64,000 nucleotides of DNA from Trichomonas tenax (Eukaryota; Parabasalia; Trichomonadida; Trichomonadidae), in the NCBI GenBank assembly GCA_023091735.1, contig JALKBU010000163.1:1-64000 (forward strand), read 5' to 3'. Each line of letters opens with the position of its first letter. Position 1 is the stretch's first letter. Made by a program: the position numbers and the translations under genes. The notes under the pieces are model-generated. The model saw nothing but the letters and a program-made list of their open reading frames with translations, had not been told where the DNA came from and did not search any database. This document shows positions 9,393 through 20,000 of this stretch, one piece after another.

Positions 9393-10522
9393 ATGGCTGC
9401 TGGATTTTTAAGAAAATATGGAATGGTATCAAAAGTGCTGCAAAATGGGTACATAATAAAGTAATAAAACCTGTTGCTAAAGTAGTTGCACCAATAGCGA
9501 AAACGGTTGGCACAGCAATCGGTGGAATATTTAGAGCTAAAGTAGGGAATCCAATGATGGGAGCACAGGTTGGAAACGCAATAGGTGAACGAATTAGCAA
9601 TCGCCGATTGGAAGGGAAAATGTTTAGAAAAGGAGAAAGAAGAAGAACGTAAAAGATTAGAAGAATATTTATCGATTCCTCATAATAATAATGATGTTAT
9701 AAAGAACTTAAATGAATTTGTTTCGTTAACGGTTCAAAGTAATTTTTCGGAGTTATTGGACGAATATTATTCTATGTACGAAAAGTTATTTAATGATTTG
9801 AATAAAGAAAAATATTCTAAAACTTTACGTTGTGTATTCGACGAAAAGAGTTCAAAGAAAGTAATGAAAATGTTTATTGAACATAATAAAGTTATTGAAA
9901 ATAGATTATTGTATTTGATTAATCACGTTAGATTTAACGAAACTAATGAATACATTTTAATCGAAACAGAATTAAAGAAGTCATTATCAAAGTTCATAAA
10001 CGATCATTTTATGAATATTTATCAATTCTTACGTCGAGCTTTAAACAAACTTGAAAAGAATATTAACCGTTTAATTCTTCAACAGCATTAAGAACATTCG
10101 CTTTATCAATAATAACGCAAATAAATCAAATTCTTATCGATGAATTACCGAATACATTAAACCAAAGATTTGAAGAATATTATTTATCGTTAAAGGAAAA
10201 ATTATTTAATGAGAATGAAGAAGAAAAGGTTGAACGTATCAGAGAGATAGAAACAGAAAATAAAGTCGAAGATCCTGTGAGTCTTGAACCAAAGTTTACA
10301 GTAAAAACAAATTTAAGCTTATCGTTAGATTTAAATTCATTTATTGAAGTTATTCCTGACGGATGGCTCCAAATCAATGATTTAGTCAAAATGTATAATA
10401 ATTACTTTGGAAGGAATGTTACAAATATTGGTTTTTCGAAATTAAAAGGAATTAATGAAGCATTTATGAAGAAAACACAAATAGTTAAAGGTAAGAAATT
10501 AACTCTTTACTGTAAGAATTGA
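9393..10522 (+). pseudogene. Frameshifted Polinton-associated gene with membrane-active-like N-terminus
   Basis: One decayed gene of roughly 375 codons. From ATG 9393 (MAAGF) a shift near 9408 leads into KKIWNGIKSAAKWVHNKVIK then VAPIAKTVGTAIGGIF, a cationic, amphipathic Gly/Ala-rich segment like the membrane-active peptides of minor capsid proteins in Polinton-like and adenovirus-related elements. Further one-base shifts near 9620 and 10077 join a helical Lys/Glu-rich middle (EKEKEEERKRLEEYL...) to a C-terminal part (PDGWLQINDLVKMYNNYFG...KLTLYCKN) that looks like a small DNA-binding domain. The minor-capsid idea is inference; no capsid jelly-roll gene is visible nearby. Confidence 0.5.
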
Positions 10523-10532
10523 ATACTCGTTA

Positions 10533-10620
10533 TTTTTGGCGTTTTGTAAAAAATCCTTGTCCTAAATTTTTTTACCTGGTATTACCTGGTAATCTAGTTA
10601 CCTGGTATAATAAATTTTAA
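10533..10620 (+). repeat. Iteron-bearing direct repeat, copy 1
   Basis: About 87 bases repeated almost exactly at 10712-10798. It contains three copies of TTACCTGGTA: 10572-10581, 10582-10591 (head to tail) and 10598-10607. The spacing resembles iterons bound by a replication or partition protein. It lies directly after the 9393-10522 gene. Confidence 0.85.
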
Positions 10621-10711
10621 GCAAATGAAGCAATTAATTCAAACATCAACTTATAAATTCACGTAAAACATCAAAATTTAAACATTTTCTGCTAAAATCA
10701 ATTTTAGTAGT

Positions 10712-10798
10712 TTTTTAGCGTTTGTAAAAAATCCTTGTCCTAAATTTTTTTACCTGGTATTACCTGGTAATCTAGTTACCTAGTATAATAAATTTTAA
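10712..10798 (+). repeat. Iteron-bearing direct repeat, copy 2
   Basis: Second copy of the 87-base repeat, about 178 bases after the first. Iterons lie at 10750-10759, 10760-10769 and, with one change (TTACCTAGTA), 10776-10785. High identity suggests recent duplication or selective maintenance. Confidence 0.85.
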
Positions 10799-11456
10799 AA
10801 AATTAAACTTAATTTTGAATTAACGATTTCAGTCAAATTTTACGTTAATGGAGCAGTAAAGGTGCATATATAATAAGCGATATGAAGCCTACTTCTTTAT
10901 GATTAAAGAACTATACCAAATTCTTTAATAAGTTGAACATGACGATCAAAATTTAATAACTTGTCTCTTCTATAACATCATCTGCATTCGTTTCATATGT
11001 GTATTTAAAATGATTGAACAAATTAGTATAATTTTCATGAAAATATTTGTCTGTGAATTCAATTTTTAAGTTGAGTGATTTAAAGAAATTTTCTATATTC
11101 ATTTAAATGAAGATAAAATTTAATTTTAGATAAAAAAATATTTATGTCCATGTTGTCAAAATGTCAAATTGTCAGATTTTTTCAATAGAACTTTTGAACT
11201 TGGTGCACTCGGTGCATATGATATATCAACAGAATAAATTGTAAAAATTGACATTAAAAACTAATGATGTTATTAATGAAAACATAACGTGTAAAAAAGC
11301 TAAACCAAAATTAATAGTAAAAAAAAATGGAATTTAAAACCAACCTGGAACCTGCCACCCTGGAACCATCTATATATATAGAGGATATAGAAATTTCATC
11401 ATATTTACTGATTTTCTCCACTTACCACTTCGTTAATTACTTCATTTGCTATTTTT
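10799..11456. other. Non-coding interior of the Polinton remnant
   Basis: No intact gene. A short minus-strand frame at 11399-11466 (FQIEKIANEVINEVVSGENQ) abuts the truncated polymerase end and may be a shifted continuation of coding sequence. CCTGGAACC repeats occur near 11344-11370. Confidence 0.4.
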
Positions 11457-12790
11457 TCAATCTGAAATGTCCATAATATATCCGAAATTATCTCTAGTCA
11501 TATATCTACCGCCATAAATAGCACATATTATATAATCTTTAATATTTCCGGAAATCTCATAAAAATTACCATTTGGATAAAATACTTCACGATTTAAAAA
11601 TTTATTTGCTAATGATGGTGCCGTTGTTATATTAAATATATCTATATTAATTAATTCGGATAAACATACCTGACGAAATGCGTTAAAACCTATACGTAAA
11701 ACATTTACATCTTGTGTACAATAAAAGTCACAATATTTATTCATATCGAATGTATTATCTGATAATCTACAGCCGTTAATTTTATCGATATTTTCGATAA
11801 ATGTTTGTTTTTGTTTATTATTCCATTGTGGCAATTCTTCTGAACCAACATCTGAAATTATTCCAACGTTATTAATTACACGATTATAATTATAATATTT
11901 ATATGGGAAAAGTTCTTTATGGATATTCATATCAGCAAATGCTTCAGGAAAACATATTGGAAAGTTTGCCAATTTTTGTGTAAAGATAGAATAACTATTA
12001 CGTAATTCGATATTTTTACCTTGATATTTATGTTGCTGTAAAATTATTCTGGAACCTTTCATAGTACTATTTTTCAGACTATATTTCATTAAAATTATTC
12101 CATCAAATCCTAAGTTGTGAAAATATATGATTCTATTGTTTGGAATAAAATCTATAAATTGTTTATCACAATCAAAACCATTAAATGTTATCAAAATTTT
12201 ACCGTCAATATTGCTTAAACATATCATAAACGGTATTTCACGGTTATTCTTTGTACATGTTTCAAAATCAGCATACCAGTAACTTATATCCTTGGGAATG
12301 TATTTCTTGGAATTATTATCGGACATTAATCTAAAATTTGTATCAGCAATTACATTGGGAATTATATTTTTGGAATTTTCTTTTAATAAATGTGCTGATG
12401 ATATACCTTAAATTTGAACATCTTTATCATTATGCGATAATGGTATGAATGCCTCAATTCCTTCTAATAATTTAATTAGGTTAATACTATTAATGTGTTC
12501 ATATCGTTTAGATATTCCTGTGTAAATTTTTCGTTAATATGTTTATCATATTGTTCATCATAATTTACATTATTCATATCATAATAATTTCCACCAATTT
12601 CAACATTTTCGTTAAATGGTAATTCCTTGAATAATTTCTTGGTTTTATTACCATGAATAATGTAAATATATATTTTAACGGAATTATAATCATAAATATC
12701 ACCAGTATATCCAAGATTTTTTAATAGTTGTTTTTATTTGGAAAAATTATAATTAAAATTATTTTTAGGATATTTTTCAATGTGATAAGC
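11457..12790 (-). pseudogene. DNA polymerase B exonuclease-region fragment (Polinton type)
   Basis: The intact part (12326-11457, 289 codons) has the 3-5 exonuclease motifs of protein-primed family B polymerases: YADFETC (Exo I, D and E), YFHNLGFDG (Exo II) and YCTQDVNVL (Exo III, Y..xD). AIYGGRYM at its end is the start of the polymerising domain seen in phi29 and Polinton enzymes. The same coding sequence continues upstream to about 12790 (NLGYTGDIYDYNSV...KTKKLFKELPFNENVEIGGNYYD) but is broken by stops. The C-terminal polymerase domain is missing here; a fragment of it lies at 8729-9124. It is a dead copy of the replicative gene of a Maverick/Polinton-like transposon of the host. Confidence 0.85.
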
Positions 12791-12792
12791 AT

Positions 12793-13521
12793 TTAAAACT
12801 TTAATAATTTATATGGCGATAAAATGTGATCATTTGGAGAAATCACAATTAGAGTTTGACGAAAATGTGATGTTTTTAACACATTTAAGATTAAAACAAT
12901 TCTTCCTTCCTTATCGAGAGAAATTTGATTTGTTCTTAAAATTAAACATTCAGATATCCGTAAGAAACCAAAGTACATAATTGAACAAAAGGGCAAGAAC
13001 CATTTATCATATGTCGCATTTTGGTAAACAAAAACAAGTTTTAGTAAATCAGAATCGTAAACACTTTCTTTGGCCTTAGCAACTCCTAGAATTGCCAATT
13101 GTCTCATTGTAGCAAGGAAGAAGTTCCTAAAATTGTTTGTTTTTGCTATATCTAGCAAGTTTGTTATATCTGGCAAGTCAACTGACATTTTATTTCGAAG
13201 AGATGCGAGAAGCAACTTTAAATATAGTTAGTAATAAACATTTCGCAATGTGGCAGCGCAGTCGCAGATTCTGCGAAATATTTATTACTAACGATATCCA
13301 ATTGTTGTTCGTGGATGATTGATAACGTAAGCACGAAAAAACACGCAGAGAGATTTGTCTGTAGGGGGTTAGGGTTCTTCGCTGTAATTCATATCATAGC
13401 GAAGTGTGGCTACATAAGTGTTGTAAGCATACTTATATATTTTTCTGGTATTTTCCGATAAAGCCTCAGCCTCCATTTGTTGTGTTTCAAGATAGAGAGA
13501 GTCAGCATCAAGAACATTCAT
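12793..13521 (-). pseudogene. Broken tyrosine recombinase
   Basis: Read from ATG 13521, the frame starts MNVLDADSLYLE then LSENTRKIYKYAYNTYVATL, a typical SAM-like core-binding domain. It meets a stop at about 13369 and the two stops of a 66-base palindrome (13227-13292), then continues in the same frame to 12793. The later part has FCSIMYFGFLRISECLILR, matching catalytic box I of tyrosine recombinases (xGLRxSExLxLR, catalytic Arg). The frame ends before the HxxR and Tyr boxes, so the active site is incomplete. It abuts the upstream end of the polymerase B fragment with no spacer. Tyrosine recombinases are known in some Polinton-like viruses and in Crypton elements; which applies here is unknown. 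Confidence 0.7.
13227..13292. repeat. 66-base palindrome inside the recombinase relic
   Basis: The 21-base left arm gttagtaataaacatttcgc(a) pairs with 13272-13292 with one mismatch, around a 24-base centre. Length 66 keeps the recombinase reading frame but introduces three stops, as expected of a short palindromic insertion. Confidence 0.8.
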
Positions 13522-14040
13522 TTGGGAAATTTTTTAACTTTTGAATCACCACATTTAAAATGTAACTTTTTTCAAAAAATCGGAAATGAAAAATATAATT
13601 TTTTGCATATTCAAATTTGAAGGTTAAAGAATGACATTATATTTACACTTTTTGAGTGTAGCTCAAAAAATGTAAATATAATGATAAAATGTTATGATTC
13701 CCCATGCTTTGAATCTTGTGATAAAATCACTTTTATTGAACAAAAAAAGTATCAATTCATTGATGTAGCTGTTTACAAAATAATGTTTATATTATTATAT
13801 GATGAAGATTTGATTTGATTAAACAAACATTTCAGAAGTTTTCTTTAGCCACATCTGAGAGTAGAATTAATAACATCGAAGAGTTATTTCTGATGGTAAT
13901 GTGGTCTTCTTGAAATTAAGTAGAAAATGTAATATGATAAATTTTCATACTATGAATAGTAAAATTGATTGAAAAGCGCATTATAAACCAGTCTTCATAT
14001 GACTATATCATGCTAGTTGGTCAATTAATCCAAAACAAAA
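13522..14040. other. Intergenic with strong hairpin
   Basis: Spacer between the recombinase relic and the next gene. It contains the hairpin at 13635-13683; no gene is seen. Confidence 0.5.
13635..13683. repeat. 22-bp stem, 5-base loop hairpin
   Basis: The left arm 13635-13656 pairs with the right arm 13662-13683 with a single mismatch (G-T in RNA), around the loop tgtag. It may mark the outer edge of the Polinton remnant or be another small palindromic element. Confidence 0.85.
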
Positions 14041-14379
14041 TTATATTCCACCAATTTCGTAATACTTCAACATTGGAGGCGTAGTAGATACTTTTTGTGG
14101 CGTAGATGGAGGCCTAATATACTTTCCTGGATTAAATTTCGGTAATTCAAGCTTTTTCATATATTTTGATGTTTTTTGAACCTCGTCAATAATGTCAACA
14201 TCCTTTATAACGATATTCATTCCATTATCCAACTTTGATTCATATCTATTTGTTAAATCGGCAGAAATATTATGGATATTTTGAGTGGTCTTCTTCATTT
14301 TGTTGATTTTCTCTGTGAACTCCCTGTTTTTCAGTCTCTTGATGTACTCCTTGGTCGGTGTTAAGCTCTTTTGTTGCAT
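14041..14379 (-). CDS. Hypothetical basic protein, 112 residues
   Basis: ATG at 14379. Residues 1-35 are strongly basic and helical (EYIKRLKNREFTEKINKMKK), the middle is coiled-coil-like, and the C-terminus is Pro-rich (FNPGKYIRPPSTPQ) and ends KYYEIGGI. There is no signal peptide or membrane segment. It is divergent from the 488-residue gene with 77 bases between start codons, so the two probably share a promoter region. I recognise no family. Confidence 0.6.
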   Translation of the reverse strand: MQQKSLTPTKEYIKRLKNREFTEKINKMKKTTQNIHNISADLTNRYESKLDNGMNIVIKDVDIIDEVQKTSKYMKKLELPKFNPGKYIRPPSTPQKVSTTPPMLKYYEIGGI

Positions 14380-14456
14380 CTTTAAAAAATATCTTAACGT
14401 CTTTTTATGTTATAAGGTTAAAAATATAATAAAAGGGGTCCAAAAAGAAAAAAAAA

Positions 14457-15923
14457 ATGAGTGAAACAACGGATACTTTAAATATCAAAATTTTCAAGAA
14501 AATAGCGAACAAAAACTTCATGGAGGGCCTCGAAATGGCTCCGACGTTGTTAAAATCGAGACAAGCGAGTTTATTTTATAAAACGATTTTAGCGCATTTC
14601 TTGAATAAAGAGATTTCGACGGAAATTGGTGAATCAATACTCAAGACTCTGTCGCTATGCCTCAAAAACGAAGAAAATTTGCGTTGTTTCATTGATGGAA
14701 GTTTTGCTAATATGCTTCCAACGGACCAGGAACGATTTTTCAACGCTATTTTCGAAATTTTCTACATAATTGTCACCGTTGGTTCTGTTTTGATCGATGA
14801 AACCATCGCAGCTGTCTTACATCCTTTAATCAAACATAATCCAAAGAAATCATTAACAATCATTGCTTTATACTGCCAGAATTTCGGTGAAATCGATAAC
14901 CCTTGGCCAATGATTGATCTCCTCATTCAGGAAGGTGCTCAATTCAATATTCCAAATGTTGCACCAGATTATATCAATTTACTTGCGTTTTTGAACAAGA
15001 AATACGTCGAATATAGGAATGGAAGGGCACAGCACTGTTGGAACCAAATAATGTCGATGTTGAGTGCGACAGATAATCAGACACTCATTGCTTGCTACGG
15101 AGGACTTTGCACAGTCTCTGATTTTTACCCTGGTGGAGGAATACAAATATATTTCGTTTCATCGCATTTGAAGGTCCCTGAGGTCCAAAACGCTGTTCTT
15201 TCGATGTTGAATGTCGCAAGTTTGAACGAGAACGATGCATCAAGCAAGAAACTCATTTCATCGCTTATGTCTGTTGCAGAGACGAACGTGAAGGCGACGC
15301 TCATTCTCATGAAGCTTGGATGCATATTCACGGCAGCTCAGACGATCTTCTCGATGACTGGATGGGTCAACAAGAAGCTTCCGACGACGACAGACACACT
15401 CAGACTGTTTTTGGTCCTTCTGCGACACAAAGATCTGAGAGAAGAGATCGCAGAGAGTCCGGATTTCGTTGAATTCCTGAAGCTGATCATCTCTATGGAC
15501 AGACCAGGCGTCGTTCCGATTGCATGCACAATCATTCGGAGAGTCCCTCTTTCAAAGGATTTGGCGACAAACTTGTCGAAGAGCGGATTCCTGAAGCAGT
15601 TCTACGATGTCCCAGAAGACGGAGACGATGGACTCACTCAGCACTCGAAGCTCCTTCTGACGGACACAATATGCAGAGTCTGCTACGTGAGAGAGTATCT
15701 TTCGATATGCGACAAAGTTTCAGACATCATCATCGAGAACGGAGAGTTCGCTGATGCGGCAGCTTTAGTCGCCGTCAGACTTTGCAAATATGGCCGATGC
15801 AAGAACAGGTTCAAAGAGCTCAAGCTTGATGTGTTCTTCAAGAAGAACACGACGAAAACGAAACTTCAATCTGTTGCAAAGAAGTTCTTGAAAGCAGTCT
15901 CCGAAGAAGAGAACAAACAATAA
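14457..15923 (+). CDS. Hypothetical all-helical protein, ARM/HEAT-like
   Basis: 488 residues from the ATG that follows an A-rich leader. The sequence is almost entirely amphipathic helices of 15-25 residues separated by short turns, as in Armadillo/HEAT solenoids (for example ESILKTLSLCLKNEENLRCF, then AVLSMLNVASLNENDASSKK). There is no membrane segment, no cysteine cluster and no catalytic motif. The 3-prime half uses more G/C-ending codons than the 5-prime half. Its function is unknown; a scaffold role is a guess from the fold. Confidence 0.75.
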   Translation: MSETTDTLNIKIFKKIANKNFMEGLEMAPTLLKSRQASLFYKTILAHFLNKEISTEIGESILKTLSLCLKNEENLRCFIDGSFANMLPTDQERFFNAIFEIFYIIVTVGSVLIDETIAAVLHPLIKHNPKKSLTIIALYCQNFGEIDNPWPMIDLLIQEGAQFNIPNVAPDYINLLAFLNKKYVEYRNGRAQHCWNQIMSMLSATDNQTLIACYGGLCTVSDFYPGGGIQIYFVSSHLKVPEVQNAVLSMLNVASLNENDASSKKLISSLMSVAETNVKATLILMKLGCIFTAAQTIFSMTGWVNKKLPTTTDTLRLFLVLLRHKDLREEIAESPDFVEFLKLIISMDRPGVVPIACTIIRRVPLSKDLATNLSKSGFLKQFYDVPEDGDDGLTQHSKLLLTDTICRVCYVREYLSICDKVSDIIIENGEFADAAALVAVRLCKYGRCKNRFKELKLDVFFKKNTTKTKLQSVAKKFLKAVSEEENKQ

Positions 15924-15967
15924 CAAGAATTATAATTTTCATTTGTTTAATAAAATAATAAATATGT

Positions 15968-16948
15968 TTAAGAAGACGAAAATATGTGAAAATATGTGAA
16001 AAATCGTGATGGATTTCGAATCTTTTTGAGACAATCCATACATGTTTTAGGTTTCAATTTCGAAAAATCGTCACAGTTGTTATCTGAATAGATACCAACT
16101 GAAACTCTGTCGGAGTTAAATTTAGTATTTTCGATTTTGACTGATCCATAGGAATTTGGATTATCACAATAACAATTTCTGACTTTAATATTACTATTAG
16201 TCGATGAATAAAAAGTATAATCACATGAATTTTCAAGAAAACAACATTCAATAACGTCCGTGTTAGAGTCAGATCCTAAACCAATTAACTTCCAAATATT
16301 CCCATCCACGCATTTATTTTTTATGAAATTGCATTGTTTAATAAGAAATGATGCTCCACTATAATAAAAGAATGAATTACTAGAATCTTTTTCACTTTGG
16401 TTCTCAAATGATGAATATTGAAGAAAACTGTCGATTTCTGCTAAATCAATAGCATATGAAGATCCAAAAGATGCTTTATTATTTGTGAGATTAACATTAT
16501 CAATTTGGACACTTCCAAAGAATGGATCAATAGTAAATTGTTTATTATAGCCACCACAGTCAAAAACACTACAAATTCGAAAATGATTTGGTTTATTAGG
16601 TGAGACACTACATGAATATGCATGCGCATTATATGATGAAACAGATTTGTAATATCGAACACGTTCTTGGATGATTTCGCCTTTGTTGTAAAAATAAACA
16701 GAACCGCCTTCTTTAGTTGAAGAACAACTATCAAAAAATGTTGCTTCAATCAATAATTTGGTGGAATCTTGATTCTTTGTAAAATATATGGCGCCATTTG
16801 TCGTTAAATAATGAAAATTACAAAAATTGACGTAATATGATGAACCATTAGAAACTGCAGTATATTCCTGTGAAGATTTGACTGAGATTTCATTGTGTTT
16901 TTCGTCACCGAAGTAAGAAAACCAACAACGCTGAATGGAACATTTCAA
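15968..16948 (-). pseudogene. Beta-helix surface protein lacking its 5-prime end
   Basis: A 326-codon open frame with no ATG near its beginning: it opens at a TTG, and a stop lies about 20 codons upstream without an ATG between. The protein has beta-helix repeats typical of Pmp-like proteins (CNFHYLTTNGAIYFT, FDSCSSTKEGGSVYF, CNFIKNKCVDGNIW, CCFLENSC). No signal peptide and no C-terminal membrane anchor are present; the end (SRFFTYFHIFSSS) is polar. It is therefore a gene fragment or silent cassette rather than a working surface protein, unlike the intact relative at 1473-2711. Confidence 0.65.
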
Positions 16949-17076
16949 AGTGTTTGAAAAAGTATGACGTTTGAAAATAAAAAATTAAGTTTAGAAAAAA
17001 AAGAGAGAAAATTAAATCATTTGCTTAAGCCGTATGATCGATGATGTCGATAAGAGATGACTGATGAGATTGAATC

Positions 17077-20000
17077 TCATGTGTTGTCGATGACGAGGTC
17101 GTCAACAAAGCACTTCTCGATGTCGATGTCTCTCGAGTGGTAAACAACACAAAAAGAAGATGTCGATGGGATCTCGAACTTAGTCAGGTCAGAGAGCATT
17201 GAGAACGATTCTCTGCATGAATTGAGGACGGAGATGACAGTCTCGATGTCCCTGTCGGTGTACAAGATGGAGCATCCTCAGGAAAGCAGAGAGTGGAGCA
17301 ATGAGATCGCGACGGATTCGACAGAGTCTTAGTGAAGACACCTGTGAAGTGTCGAAAAAGCGATGTGATTCTTGACTTTGTTCAGTCTGTTGAACTGCGT
17401 CGGGATGAGTGTCGTTGCGAGTGAGACACTTCCTCGAGGCGATGGCATGAACTGATGTGATGAGATAGATGATGCAAAGCTCGATTAGTCGCAGAAGCAG
17501 TCAGCGATGTTGATCGTCTTTGATGGTATTCCTTTCAGTAAAAGTTCCCTGATCAGTGGAAGGAATGGACACTCGCGCATGTGTCTGACGAGTGATGACG
17601 AGAAAGATGACCTCGGGAATGCAGACGTCGAAGTCGGAGGAGGATTGGGACAGCAGACAAGGAACATCGGTCCACCTGTCATTCGTGAGAGAAGAGGGAA
17701 GAAAGATCGGACGTGAGATCCTTTTGCTGGCTCTGTGTTCAAGTCTGAGATTGAATCGTTTCCTGAAGGACGCTGATGCGCGAACGTGATCAACTCACCC
17801 CCGATTCCGCTGAATGTGGCGTCAGCAACTTTCTTACCGTACTCAAAATAGTTTGTGACAGCTGCTGATTTCAGTTCGAAGACTGTGTCAACAGTGACAA
17901 CACTTTTGTTGTAAACTTTGGATGCTGACATTCTGTCTGTTTCTCCAACGCCGAACTTGTTGATAGAAAATCCACAAAGATTGACGACATTCGATGGGTT
18001 GAATGTCACTGTGTTATCTGATATCGGGATTCCGCTGATGATTGGTTCTCCAAGTTTAGTGCAGGCAACAACACGAGGACGGCCACGCCAGATCGTGATG
18101 CCGACTGATCTGTCTTCGACACTGACATCTTGAGGAACCGTGAAAACGTTTCCTGTTGGTTTGCTCGACAAATCTTTGTCGCATCGATAATAGACTTCGC
18201 CGCTGTTGCTGACAAAACGGTTGGATCGAACTTAATGACTGCATGCTCGTGTTCTCCGAACTTGTAATCCGAGCAGACGGCGCCTGTCCTGCCATTGGAT
18301 GAAATCGACAGTCCGTAGATCTCTGGTTCGAAGCCTGGTGATATCGGGAGGAGAGAATGGAGAGGTCTCTCTGAGATGACTTGTGACTTTTTGCCATCGA
18401 TGTGGAATGATTTGACAAATCGTTTTCCTTCGTTGCTGGATGCAACAATTAATATTTTAGCCTCTGCTGCAAAGTCGACATGGACTTTGCTGTTTGCGTC
18501 GATTGTTTCACGAATAAGAGGCTCGCCGAGATAACTTCCGCTGTAGCCTGAACCAATGACATTGACCCACAGCGATCTACCGATAGTTGTGCCGATGAGA
18601 ACACTGCGATCGAACTTGAATGCGTTGACTATCGAAAGTGTTCGAGGCTGTGAATGCAGAGAAGTGACTTCTGTTGAATAAATAGGTCTCGAGATAAGAT
18701 TGGCATCATACGATGAAGCATCGACAACTTCGCTGATCATGTGGTCGTTTGTCAGTGTCTCGTTCTGGCGTTCGTTGACCCACTCTACATTCAATTCGAA
18801 TGTGTCGTCGGGATATGAATAAACAGAGTTGACTTCGACAGCGAAGTCTTTCGCTGAGCCTCTGTTGGCAACGCGTTCGTATTCTGTCTCGCACAAGTTA
18901 GAGAAAGATGTTGGTGTGATGTCCTTTGGCTTAGAGAGCTCTGGGATGATGCTGTCATTGTAATATGATGTGAACTTCTCCTGAATCTCAGATGATGACA
19001 GCTGCGATGGATATTCCGAGAAAACTTCTGGGATCGACTCGAAGTATTCGATGTCGTCATAGAACTTCTTCTCGATGTATGTCTTAAGATCATCGTTTAT
19101 GTCTCCGTTCTTCAGGCACACGTTGCCATAGAAGTCGAAGAACCACATCGCGAAGACTTTCATTGATGGATCGAGATAATAGGACCTGAAATCTTGAAGA
19201 ATCGATTTTGCGAGAAGTTCCTGCTTCTTGGAATACTCATCTTGGCCCTCCAAGAATGACGTTGGATGATCAGCACCTTGTAGATTGAGAGCTTTGAGAT
19301 GCGCGAGTTTACACGATGAGCACATGTCGTTCCATCCCTCAGCGTTAAGCTTAGGACACTGGTTGATGTTCATATCGCAGTATTTGCACTTCTTGATGTT
19401 GACCAATGCCTGCGTAAGACGAGATGAGATTGTGAATGACTTAGAGAAGTTGGACATCATCTGATCGACCAAAGAAGGTAATGAGTCATCTTTAGATTCG
19501 TATGCTTTAACAATTTTCTCTTCAAGATCTGTCAGCCTTGACTGAAGTTTGACGACGTTTGAGATCGATTCGTGTGAGTTTCCGCGTAAAAGCATCGTGA
19601 GCTGTCTCGTTCCGATCTGTATCGTGCCCGGTTTGTCAGCTGGTTTGTCGAATATTCTGAACGAGTACAATCGCGAAATCCAGTCCTTCCATAGACAAAG
19701 TTCGTCGATTCCGTTGAGAATGATGGAATCTTTTCCGTGTTTGCCGACTGTCAGTCTCATGTCTGTCTTCAGGATTGTTGCTGATTTGCCGCTTCCTAAG
19801 AACTTCGCGGGTGTCCTGTTCGACTTGGATGACGAGAGTCCGTTCATGATGAAGTGGTCCTGGAACGTGATTGGCTGCTGCTCAGCGAGGCAGAAGACTT
19901 TGCAGCAAACGCGCTTCATGAAAGAATATGCGTATGCAGAGACGTACTCAAACGCAGGATGTGTCGGCGGCAAATCATCGGGAAGGTAAAGGAATATGAA

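Noticed and set aside
14403..14456. A-rich tracts read as an internal A-rich coding extension
   Set aside because: It is the untranslated leader of the divergent gene pair; both genes have good ATG starts.
18315..18345. GGTTCGAAGCC as a tRNA B box
   Set aside because: It is inside the coding-like sequence of the decayed minus-strand gene with no A box or stems around it.
19780..19800. GSGKS in the decayed large gene as a P-loop ATPase
   Set aside because: No Walker B, no sensor motifs and the wrong local strand-helix pattern, so a chance string is likelier.
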